From contig JAXDIH010000141.1 of assembly GCA_034664105.1 (NCBI GenBank), positions 1 through 5,782 on the forward strand: a stretch of 5,782 bases of DNA, in the 5' to 3' direction. Made by a program: the position numbers and the translations under genes. This document shows positions 1 through 5,769 of the stretch, piece by piece (positions within the stretch are counted from its first letter, which is position 1; each line of letters begins with the position of its first letter). Under the pieces are notes generated by a model. The model saw nothing but the letters and a program-made list of their open reading frames with translations. It made no database searches and was not told where the DNA came from. The stretch is from JACVRW01 sp034664105. GTDB taxonomy: Bacteria; Actinomycetota; Thermoleophilia; Solirubrobacterales; Thermoleophilaceae.

Positions 1-236
<236 letters not shown>

Positions 237-245
237 CCGCCCACA

Positions 246-251
246 AGGATA
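246..251 (-). promoter_or_regulatory. Putative -10 box (TATCCT) of the MoxR gene
   Basis: On the minus strand TATCCT ends 9 nt before the ATG at 236. The same hexamer precedes the citrate synthase start at 2914. No clear -35 box is visible. It shares the TA at 250-251 with the opposing hexamer for the plus-strand gene. It is called from position and similarity only. Confidence 0.4.
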
Positions 252-255
252 CTTT
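250..255 (+). promoter_or_regulatory. Putative -10 box (TACTTT) of the small membrane protein gene
   Basis: TACTTT ends 7 nt before the TTG start at 263. This is the same spacing seen at the MOSC (2454) and citrate synthase (2914) starts, and it fits transcription beginning at or beside the start codon. There is no -35 match and no Shine-Dalgarno sequence. It overlaps the minus-strand hexamer at 246-251 by the TA dinucleotide. Confidence 0.4.
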
Positions 256-262
256 CGCCTCC

Positions 263-490
263 TTGGGTGGCTCGCACCTCCTCGTGGCGCTGGAGCTACC
301 CGGTCTCGGAGAGGCCGGGCCGGACGACCTGCGCTCGCTGCTCACGGCGTCGTTCGTCCTGCTGGCGACCGGGCTGGTGCTCGGCGTGCTGGGTCACATC
401 ACGCAGCTGAAGGGGCTCGTGGCGACCGGCATCGCGCTGGTGTTCGCCGGAGCGGCGTTCTTCGTGGTCGCCGTTGGGCAGTTCGGCTAG
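263..490 (+). CDS. Small two-helix membrane protein, unknown function
   Basis: This encodes 75 residues from TTG 263, or 68 from the in-frame GTG at 284. Third codon positions are almost all G or C, which supports real coding. A short N-terminal stretch is followed by an acidic patch (GEAGPDD, about residues 17-23). There are two hydrophobic helices, at about residues 26-45 (LLTASFVLLATGLVLGVLGH) and 50-71 (GLVATGIALVFAGAAFFVVA). A short loop with a single lysine (TQLKG) separates them. No catalytic motif is visible and I do not recognise the family. It is divergent from the MoxR gene, 26 nt away, and convergent with the SDR gene; the two stop codons share the CTAG at 487-490. I prefer TTG 263 because TACTTT lies 7 nt upstream, but a leaderless TTG would be unusual and GTG 284 is a fair alternative. 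Likely an inner-membrane protein. Confidence 0.65.
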   Translation: MGGSHLLVALELPGLGEAGPDDLRSLLTASFVLLATGLVLGVLGHITQLKGLVATGIALVFAGAAFFVVAVGQFG

Positions 491-1422
491 CGGGGCGCTT
501 CGCGGAAGCCCTCGCGCCAGGTGCGCCAGCGTGGCTGCCAGCCCAGTTCGCGCTTCGCCTTCGCGTTGGAGGCGCCGGGCTGCTGGTTCACCAGGCTCGC
601 CATCTTGCCGGCGGCCAGCCGCGCCAGCCAGACCGGGATCCGCCGCGGTCGCCGCGCGCCGATCGCCTCCGCGTAGGCGGGCAGCCAGTCGCGCATGGCG
701 GCGGGCTCGTCGTCCACCACGTTGTAGACACCCGGGGCACCGCCCTCGACGGCCGCCACGGTCGCGTCCGCGGCGTCGTCCACGTGGATGAACGAGAACA
801 GGCCCGCGCCGCTGCCGATCACCGGGAAGCGGCGCTTGCGCACCTCCTCCGCCGTTGTGCCGTCCTCCGCGTAGTAGGTGCCGGGGCCGTAGAACCACCC
901 GTAGCGCAGCACCAGGCCCTCGAGCCCGTCGGTATGGAGCACGGCGCGCTCCATCTCGGCGATCACGCGCATCGCTTCGGCGAACGGCGACGGCGCTTCC
1001 AGGTTGAGCGGCGCGTCCTCGCTGATGACCTCGGGCCGAGGCCCCGGGGCGTAGCCGAAGGCGATGCTCTGGGAGACGAACCGCCGGGCTCCCGCCGCCA
1101 GCGCGGCGGCCAGCAGGTTGGCCGTGCCCTCCGCTCGGACGCGGTTGGTGGCGTCGTAGAGGTCGGCACGGCGAGGGTCGAAGCGCTCCGGCAGCGCGGT
1201 CAGCTGGTGCACGACCACCTCGGGCGCGGCCTGCTCGACCGCCTGGAGCAGCGCCTCGGGGTCGAGCGCGTCAACCAGCACGGGCGTGGCGCCGGCGGCG
1301 CGGATCGCCTCGGCGCGCTCCCGCGACCTGGTGCTGCCGGTCACCTCGTGGCCCGCGGCCAGCAGCCGCGGCACCAGCGGGCGGCCGATCGCCCCGCTCG
1401 CACCCGCCACGAACACCCTCAC
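487..1422 (-). CDS. NAD(P)-dependent epimerase/dehydratase-like SDR (atypical)
   Basis: A 311-residue protein of the extended/atypical short-chain dehydrogenase family, binding NAD(P) in the cytosol. The Rossmann glycine motif GASGAIG is at residues 7-13, directly after the first beta strand (MRVFVA). The SQS at 117-119 matches the family's catalytic serine region, RYGWFYGPG is at 173-181 and FIHVDDAAD at 211-219; all are typical of NAD-dependent epimerases. At the place of the catalytic YxxxK I read F147-AEA-M151, so the Tyr/Lys pair seems absent. Its activity may therefore differ from a standard sugar epimerase. The GTG start at 1422 overlaps the stop of the upstream membrane protein gene (GTGA), and GGGAG at 1435-1431 is well placed as ribosome binding site. 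This rules out the longer reading from 1509. It is the last gene of a three-gene operon. Substrate unknown. Confidence 0.9.
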   Translation of the reverse strand: MRVFVAGASGAIGRPLVPRLLAAGHEVTGSTRSRERAEAIRAAGATPVLVDALDPEALLQAVEQAAPEVVVHQLTALPERFDPRRADLYDATNRVRAEGTANLLAAALAAGARRFVSQSIAFGYAPGPRPEVISEDAPLNLEAPSPFAEAMRVIAEMERAVLHTDGLEGLVLRYGWFYGPGTYYAEDGTTAEEVRKRRFPVIGSGAGLFSFIHVDDAADATVAAVEGGAPGVYNVVDDEPAAMRDWLPAYAEAIGARRPRRIPVWLARLAAGKMASLVNQQPGASNAKAKRELGWQPRWRTWREGFREAPR

Positions 1423-1787
1423 GGCGCGGGCTCCCGCGCCCAGTGGAGCATCCAGGCCAGCAACACCGAGGTGAGGCTCAGCGAGACCAGGTTCGCCGGG
1501 CCCAGCCACTCCGGGTCGGCGTTGCCGACGTCGATCGCGTGGTTCACGACATGGAGCGTGTTCTGGATCAGCGCCACGGCAAGCACGGGCACCCGCCAGC
1601 GGGCGTGCCGCACCGCCACCAGCACCGCCACGCCCAGCGCGATGTACCAGGTGGCGAGATCGCCCATGTAGTGGTCGTTGCGCACGCCGTAGGGGCCGAT
1701 CTCGTCGAAGAAGAAGCCCGGCGTGATCCAGAGCAGCACGCCGAGCAGGAGCTGGACGCCGCCGAACAGCGCGAGCAGCGCCTTCAT
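1419..1787 (-). CDS. Four-helix membrane protein, unknown function
   Basis: A 122-residue integral membrane protein with four predicted helices, at about residues 3-22, 42-59, 66-86 and 97-116. A conserved-looking segment, QNTLHVVNHAIDVG, spans helix 3 to the following loop, with His79 and His83 one helical turn apart. The loop DPEWLGP precedes helix 4. The overall size and topology recall DoxX/DUF4345-like four-helix proteins, but I cannot assign a family or activity. The ATG at 1787 lies 4 nt after the methyltransferase stop, and the stop overlaps the SDR start by 4 nt. It is thus the middle gene of a coupled operon. A longer reading from 1838 would overlap the methyltransferase and adds a non-hydrophobic, arginine-rich leader, so I reject it. 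Pairing with an SDR and a methyltransferase suggests, without proof, a small-molecule modification pathway with a membrane step. Confidence 0.88.
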   Translation of the reverse strand: MKALLALFGGVQLLLGVLLWITPGFFFDEIGPYGVRNDHYMGDLATWYIALGVAVLVAVRHARWRVPVLAVALIQNTLHVVNHAIDVGNADPEWLGPANLVSLSLTSVLLAWMLHWAREPAP

Positions 1788-1791
1788 CCGC

Positions 1792-2430
1792 CTACCGCCG
1801 CGAGGCGAACGCGATGCCGTCGCCCACCGGCAGCACACAGGCGAGCCAGCGGTCGCTGTCGAGCAGCTCCGCGTTGAGCGCCCGGGCGGCGGTCAGCGAT
1901 GGACCGCGCCACTGGGTCTCCGCGTCCTCGGGGAGCGCCACCTCGCCGGACATCAGCATGTTGTCGACCACCAGCACGGCGCGCTCCGAGAGCTTCGGCT
2001 CGGCCAGCTCGATGTAGCGCTCGTACTCGTCCTTGGCGGCGTCCACGAACAGCAGGTCGATCGGCCCGTCCACCGCTTCGATCGTCTCGCGGGCGTCGCC
2101 CTGGATCAGCTCCACGCGGTCGGCCACGCCGGCGCGCTGGAAGAACTCGCGCGCCTGAGCCGCCCGATCCTCGCGCAGCTCGAGCGTGATCACGCGGCCC
2201 TGCTGGAGCTGCTCGGCCATGTGCACTGTCGAGTACCCGATCGCCGTGCCGACCTCCAGAACCACGGGGTCCAGCGTGCGGCAGAGGACTGCGAGGAAGC
2301 GGCCGGTCTCCCAGTGCACGATCGGCACGCCATCGCGGTCCGCGAGGGCCTCCATCTCGGCCATCACCTCCGAGCGCTTCGGCTGCAGCTCGTGGATGTA
2401 GCGCTCGACCTGCTCGTCCAGAATCCGCAC
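1792..2430 (-). CDS. Cation-dependent SAM O-methyltransferase (family 3, catechol OMT-like)
   Basis: A 212-residue soluble enzyme expected to move a methyl group from S-adenosylmethionine to a hydroxyl of a small, often catechol-type substrate. The SAM motif I, LEVGTAIGYST, is at residues 58-68. The acidic residue ending strand 2 falls in ITLELRED (81-88), and GDARE at 111-115 follows strand 3. FVDAAKDEY at 128-136 and VVDN at 154-157 carry the expected metal-binding residues (Asp130, Asp156, Asn157). The C-terminal GDGIAFA is also typical. Length matches the family (about 210-220). I start it at GTG 2430, because MRILDEQVERYI matches the usual N-terminus and TACATT lies 6 nt upstream. No Shine-Dalgarno sequence is visible. 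It is the first gene of the minus-strand operon with the four-helix protein and the SDR, and is divergent from the MOSC gene. The substrate cannot be read from the sequence. Confidence 0.94.
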   Translation of the reverse strand: MRILDEQVERYIHELQPKRSEVMAEMEALADRDGVPIVHWETGRFLAVLCRTLDPVVLEVGTAIGYSTVHMAEQLQQGRVITLELREDRAAQAREFFQRAGVADRVELIQGDARETIEAVDGPIDLLFVDAAKDEYERYIELAEPKLSERAVLVVDNMLMSGEVALPEDAETQWRGPSLTAARALNAELLDSDRWLACVLPVGDGIAFASRR

Positions 2431-2436
2431 TGCCGC

Positions 2437-2442
2437 AATGTA
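2437..2442 (-). promoter_or_regulatory. Putative -10 box (TACATT) of the methyltransferase operon
   Basis: On the minus strand TACATT ends 6 nt before the GTG at 2430, fitting a leaderless transcript for the three-gene operon. There is no evident -35 box. It shares the TA at 2441-2442 with the opposing TACCCT. Confidence 0.42.
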
Positions 2443-2446
2443 CCCT
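2441..2446 (+). promoter_or_regulatory. Putative -10 box (TACCCT) of the MOSC gene
   Basis: TACCCT ends 7 nt before the GTG at 2454, the same spacing as at 263 and 2914. The only purine stretch nearby (TGGACGG) is a poor ribosome binding site. It overlaps the minus-strand hexamer by two bases, so the whole divergent gap is only 23 nt. Confidence 0.4.
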
Positions 2447-2453
2447 GGACGGC

Positions 2454-2882
2454 GTGCCGGGTTCGGTAGAGGGAATCCACATAGCGCCGGTGGAGAGCCG
2501 GCTCCCGCACCCCGTCGAGGCTGTCGACGTGACGGCGGAGGGCATCGTCGGCGACCGCTACGGGAACACGCGCGACCTCACGCTGATCGAGGCGGAGGCG
2601 CTGGAGGGCCTGCTCGCGGACACCGGCATCGAGCTGTCGGCGGCCGAATCGCGCCGCCAGGTGCTCACGCGCGGGATCCGCCTGAACGACCTGGTCGGCG
2701 AGCGCTTCGCCGTCGGCGGGGTGGAGTGCGTCGGCCAGGAGTGGTGCGAGCCGTGCAGCCACCTCCAGAGCGTCACGCGCCCCGGCGTCCTGAGCGGCCT
2801 GGTGCATCGCGGCGGGCTGCGGGCGGACATCGTCAGCGGCGGTCGGATCGCCGTCGGCGACACGGTTACGCCCCTGTCCTGA
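2454..2882 (+). CDS. Stand-alone MOSC-domain protein
   Basis: A 142-residue single-domain MOSC (molybdenum cofactor sulfurase C-terminal) protein. MOSC domains bind molybdenum cofactor or carry sulfur on a conserved cysteine, and stand-alone forms include YiiM-type reductases of N-hydroxylated compounds. The sequence shows the usual order. An N-terminal strand (VEGIHIAP) is followed by GIVGDRYGN at residues 30-38. ESRRQVLTRGIRLNDLVG at 65-82 is the position where the family normally reads RRN. The cysteine motif WCEPCSHL is at 97-104 (Cys98 and Cys101), and RGGLRADIVSGG lies at 119-130. It ends in a GDTVTPL strand. Cys98 or Cys101 is the likely sulfur-carrying residue. It starts at GTG 2454, 23 nt from the divergent methyltransferase, and ends 31 nt before citrate synthase. 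The neighbours do not show its substrate, and no molybdoenzyme gene is in view. Confidence 0.9.
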   Translation: MPGSVEGIHIAPVESRLPHPVEAVDVTAEGIVGDRYGNTRDLTLIEAEALEGLLADTGIELSAAESRRQVLTRGIRLNDLVGERFAVGGVECVGQEWCEPCSHLQSVTRPGVLSGLVHRGGLRADIVSGGRIAVGDTVTPLS

Positions 2883-2900
2883 GCGCCGATCGCGGGCGAG

Positions 2901-2906
2901 TATCCT
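2901..2906 (+). promoter_or_regulatory. Putative -10 box (TATCCT) of the citrate synthase gene
   Basis: TATCCT ends 7 nt before the ATG at 2914, in the 31-nt gap after the MOSC stop. The sequence AGTATCCT is identical to that upstream of the MoxR start at 236. There is no Shine-Dalgarno sequence between it and the ATG, which suggests the citrate synthase mRNA is leaderless and not a read-through product of the MOSC gene alone. Confidence 0.48.
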
Positions 2907-2913
2907 CGCGGCA

Positions 2914-4017
2914 ATGGCAGATCTGATCGAGGTTCCATCCGGGCTCGAAGGTGTCATCGCCTTCGACACGTCGATCGCCGAGCCCGACAAGGAGGGTGGC
3001 GCCCTGCGCTACCGCGGCGTCGACATCGAGGAGCTGGTCGGCCACGTCCCCTTCGAGAAGGTGTGGGGCCTGCTGGTCGACGGCAGCTTCGACCCCGGGA
3101 TGCCGCCGGCCGAGCCGCACCCGCTGGCGGTGCGCACGGCCGACCCCCGAGCGGATCTCCAGGCCGCGCTCGCCATGCTCGCTCCCGAGTGGGGCCTGCA
3201 GGCGCTGATCGACATCACCGACGAGGAAGCCCGCAACGACCTGGCGCGCGTGTCCGTGATGGCGCTTTCGTTCGTGGCCCAGTCGGCTCGCGGCGTCGGC
3301 CGCCCGCCGGTGCCCCAGCGCGAGGTCGACAAGGCGACCTCGATCCCGGAGCGCTTCCTGATCCGCTGGCGCGGCGAGGCTGACCCGAAGCACGTGAAGG
3401 CGATCGACGCCTACTGGATCTCGGCAGCCGAGCACGGCATGAACGCCTCGACCTTCACCACCCGCGTGGTCGCCTCCACCGGCGCCGACGTGGCCGCCGC
3501 GCTGTCGGCCGGCGTCGGCGCCCTGTCCGGGCCGCTGCACGGCGGCGCTCCCTCGCGCGTGCTGAGCATGCTCGACGAAGTGGCAGCGGAGGGCGACGCC
3601 GAGCGCTGGGTCAAGCGGGCGCTCGACTCCGGCCAGAGGCTGATGGGCTTCGGCCATCGCGTGTACCGGGCCGAGGACCCGCGCGCCCGCGTCCTGCGCC
3701 GCACCGCCGCCGAGATCGGCGCGCCGCGGCTGGAGGTGGCGGAGCAGCTGGAGCAGGCCGCGCTGGCCGAGCTGAAGGCGCGCAAGCCCGACCGGGTGCT
3801 GGCAACGAACGTGGAGTTCTGGTCGGCCGTGGTCCTCGACTACGCCCAAGTGCCGCCGGAGCTGTTCACCCCGATGTTCTCGTGCGCTCGCGTCGCCGGC
3901 TGGGCGGCGCACATCCTCGAGCAGAAGCGCGACGGCCGGCTGATCAGGCCAACGGCCCGGTACATAGGACCGAGCCCGCGGGCGGCGGACTCGGTGAACG
4001 GCTCAGCGCCGAGCTGA
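2914..4017 (+). CDS. Citrate synthase / 2-methylcitrate synthase, short form (actinobacterial CitA-like)
   Basis: A 367-residue cytosolic enzyme that condenses oxaloacetate with acetyl-CoA (or propionyl-CoA), feeding the TCA or methylcitrate cycle. The N-terminus has LRYRGVDIEELV (31-42), as in short citrate synthases. Active-site segments are AEHGMNAST (172-180, oxaloacetate-binding His174), GPLHGGAP (206-213, His209) and GFGHRVYRAEDPRA (245-258, His248). TNVEFWSAVVLDY (298-310) carries Glu301 where the family's catalytic Asp normally lies. The C-terminal ILEQKRDGRLIRPTARYIGP (334-353) supplies the CoA/oxaloacetate arginines. Length fits the family (about 360-375). Substrate preference between citrate and methylcitrate cannot be told from sequence; no prpB or prpD neighbour is present, which mildly favours citrate. 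It has its own putative promoter, and its stop overlaps the MFS start by one base. Confidence 0.96.
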   Translation: MADLIEVPSGLEGVIAFDTSIAEPDKEGGALRYRGVDIEELVGHVPFEKVWGLLVDGSFDPGMPPAEPHPLAVRTADPRADLQAALAMLAPEWGLQALIDITDEEARNDLARVSVMALSFVAQSARGVGRPPVPQREVDKATSIPERFLIRWRGEADPKHVKAIDAYWISAAEHGMNASTFTTRVVASTGADVAAALSAGVGALSGPLHGGAPSRVLSMLDEVAAEGDAERWVKRALDSGQRLMGFGHRVYRAEDPRARVLRRTAAEIGAPRLEVAEQLEQAALAELKARKPDRVLATNVEFWSAVVLDYAQVPPELFTPMFSCARVAGWAAHILEQKRDGRLIRPTARYIGPSPRAADSVNGSAPS

Positions 4018-5711
4018 TGGAGGCCGCCGAGCTCGGCGGAAACACAGCGCTCTCGCCGCGCACCAAGCGGCTTGTCCTGATCGCGGCGATCCTCGGGACG
4101 ACGGTGGTCACCGTCGACTCGACGGTCGCCAACGTGGCTCTCCCGGCGATCGCCCGCGACCTGGGCGGTGGCCTGGCGGGCCAGCAGTGGACGGCCAACG
4201 CCTACCTGGTCACGCTGGCTTCGCTGCTGCTGATCGGCGGGTCGCTCGGCGACATCTTCGGCGAGCGCCGCGTGTTCGCGCTCGGGGTGCTGCTGTTCGG
4301 CCTGACGTCGCTGGTCTGCGCGCTCGCGCCCAGCATCGAGATCCTGGTGGCGGCGCGGGCGCTGCAGGGAGTGGCGGGCGCGCTGCTCACGCCGGCCGCG
4401 CTGGCCGTGATCGTCGCGACCTTTCCGCCCGACGAGCGCGGCAGGGCCGTCGGCGCGTGGACCGCTTGGGGAGGCATCGGGACCGTGGTCGGCCCGCTGG
4501 TGGGCGGCCAGCTCGTGGACACCGCTTCGTGGCGCTGGATCTTCGCGATCAACGTGCCGATCGTGCTGGTCACGATCGTGCTGATCCTGCGGGTGGTGCC
4601 GGAAGGGCGCGAGCGCGACCCGAACGCGCGCGTGGACGGAGTGGGCGCCCTGCTGTGCGCGCTCGGGCTCGCGGGGGTCACGTTCGGGCTGATCGAGCAG
4701 CCGCTGCACGGCTGGGGCGACCCGCTCGTGGCGCTGCCGCTCGTACTCGGCGCGCTGATGTTCGCCGGCTTCCTCGTGTGGGAGGGGCGCACCAGCCATC
4801 CGATGCTGCCGCTGGCGCTGTTCAAGCGGCGCAACTTCGCAGCGGGCAACCTCGAGACGTTCCTGATGTACGGCGGCCTCGGCCTGATGTTCTTCTTCCT
4901 GGTGCTGTTCCTGCAGCAGGTGGCGGGCTTCAGCGCGCTCGAGGCCGGCACCTCGACGATCCCGGTGACCGCGTGCATGTTCCTGCTGTCGATGCGCTTC
5001 GGAGCGCTGGCCGACCGCTACGGCCCGCGCTTGTTCATGGGCGTGGGGCCGCTGGTGGCGGCGTGCGGGATGGGCCTGCTGCTGTGGCGCGTGGACGCCA
5101 CCACCGATTTCGTGAGCGACCTGCTGCCCGGGCTGGTGGTGTTCGGGCTGGGGCTGTCGATGACCGTGGCGCCGCTGACCTCCACGGTGCTGGCCGACGC
5201 CGACGAGAGCAACGCCGGCATCGCGTCGGGCGTGAACAACGCGATCGCGCGAGTGGCGGGGCTGGTCGCGATCGCCGCGGTGGGGGCGGTGGTGGCGAGC
5301 GCGTTCGGCTCGAAGCTCGAGGACGAGGTGGGCAGCGCGGCGCTGCGCCGGCAGGCGGTCGCCCGCGCTGTGGCGGAGGCGAAGCGCCAGCCGCTCTCGA
5401 CCGTGGCGGTGCAGGGCGTGCCGGAGAACGTGCAGGCCTCGGTGCGAGAGGCGTCAAGGGACGCGTCGGTGCACGCGTTCCACGTGGGCCTGGGCATAGC
5501 GACCGGGCTGGTGGCGCTGGGCGGGCTGCTCGGCCTGATCGGCATCACCAACCCACGCCGCCGGGTGGCCGCGGAGGACTGCCCGGGCGGGCAGCTGGTG
5601 GGACAGCCCCGCGAGGGGGCACGACAGTCGCCGTGCGACTGGGACCAGGGCCACGCGGGCGGCGCGGCGCTCAGCGCGGGCGCGCCCGAGCGCTCAAGCG
5701 CGGCTGGCTAG
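4017..5711 (+). CDS. MFS drug-efflux type transporter, DHA2 family (14 TM, EmrB/QacA-like)
   Basis: A 564-residue inner-membrane proton antiporter expected to export hydrophobic or drug-like compounds. I count 14 helices, at about 17-38, 55-74, 86-104, 108-128, 143-164, 175-193, 206-226, 236-254, 279-301, 310-329, 338-357, 366-388, 402-429 and 487-510. Family motifs are VDSTVANVALP (33-43, motif D1), GSLGDIFGERR (75-85, motif A) and the helix-5 antiporter motif C GGIGTVVGPLVGG (152-164). WRWIFAINVP follows at 172-181. An Ala/Arg/Glu-rich external loop (430-486) precedes helix 14, as is common in this family. After the last helix comes a tail of about 54 residues with DCPGG (521-525). The start at ATG 4017 lies within TGATG at the citrate synthase stop, implying termination-reinitiation. 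The open frame back to 3882 overlaps citrate synthase and is rejected. The transported substrate is unknown; no TetR or MarR regulator is adjacent. Confidence 0.94.
   Translation: MEAAELGGNTALSPRTKRLVLIAAILGTTVVTVDSTVANVALPAIARDLGGGLAGQQWTANAYLVTLASLLLIGGSLGDIFGERRVFALGVLLFGLTSLVCALAPSIEILVAARALQGVAGALLTPAALAVIVATFPPDERGRAVGAWTAWGGIGTVVGPLVGGQLVDTASWRWIFAINVPIVLVTIVLILRVVPEGRERDPNARVDGVGALLCALGLAGVTFGLIEQPLHGWGDPLVALPLVLGALMFAGFLVWEGRTSHPMLPLALFKRRNFAAGNLETFLMYGGLGLMFFFLVLFLQQVAGFSALEAGTSTIPVTACMFLLSMRFGALADRYGPRLFMGVGPLVAACGMGLLLWRVDATTDFVSDLLPGLVVFGLGLSMTVAPLTSTVLADADESNAGIASGVNNAIARVAGLVAIAAVGAVVASAFGSKLEDEVGSAALRRQAVARAVAEAKRQPLSTVAVQGVPENVQASVREASRDASVHAFHVGLGIATGLVALGGLLGLIGITNPRRRVAAEDCPGGQLVGQPREGARQSPCDWDQGHAGGAALSAGAPERSSAAG
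5667..5693 (+). terminator. GC-rich hairpin at the end of the MFS gene (possible terminator)
   Basis: GCGCTC (5667-5672) can pair with GAGCGC (5688-5693). Inside it, GGG-CGCG-CCC (5678-5687) forms a second stem, with a 5-nt bulge on the left arm. It lies inside the last codons of the transporter and has no T-tract after it. High-GC genomes produce such palindromes by chance. Confidence 0.2.
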
Positions 5712-5756
5712 CGGTAAAGGGCGCCCCGGACCACTTGGCATCCTCGGTGGTGTGGG

Positions 5757-5769
5757 CCCCGAAACGGGG
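5757..5769 (+). terminator. Short perfect hairpin CCCCG-AAA-CGGGG downstream of the MFS gene
   Basis: A 5-bp all-GC stem with an AAA loop, 45 nt after the transporter stop. It is followed by GTTAT and not by a T-run, so it would at best be a weak intrinsic terminator. Alternatively it sits in the leader of a gene to the right. The 70-nt flank 5712-5782 shows nothing else I can assign. Confidence 0.25.

Noticed and set aside
1423..1509. N-terminal extension of the SDR gene to 1509
   Set aside because: The Rossmann strand begins right at GTG 1422, which has a GGGAG ribosome binding site and a standard GTGA overlap; the extension has no family similarity that I recognise.
784..1671. Long plus-strand open frame antisense to the SDR and four-helix genes
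   Set aside because: It is a by-product of high GC. The protein is rich in Arg, His, Gln and Gly with no domain, whereas the minus strand gives clear families.
1723..2469. Long plus-strand open frame antisense to the methyltransferase
   Set aside because: The opposite strand encodes all methyltransferase motifs; this frame gives a low-complexity His/Leu/Arg-rich product.
2866..3912. 348-residue minus-strand frame antisense to citrate synthase
   Set aside because: Citrate synthase on the plus strand has all active-site motifs; the antisense product is compositionally biased and has no motif.
3882..4016. Upstream extension of the MFS reading frame inside citrate synthase
   Set aside because: It would add 45 Arg-rich residues overlapping a conserved gene end; ATG 4017 at TGATG is the natural start.
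3840..4799. Minus-strand frames antisense to the MFS gene (also 4202-4978 and 5018-5551)
   Set aside because: They are shadow frames of a well-supported transporter, with Arg/Ser/Pro/Gln-rich products and no domain.
5708..5713. A second CTAG at the MFS stop, suggesting a convergent neighbour as at 487-490
   Set aside because: The minus-strand frame ending there is interrupted by TAA within the visible 70 nt and shows no coding signal.
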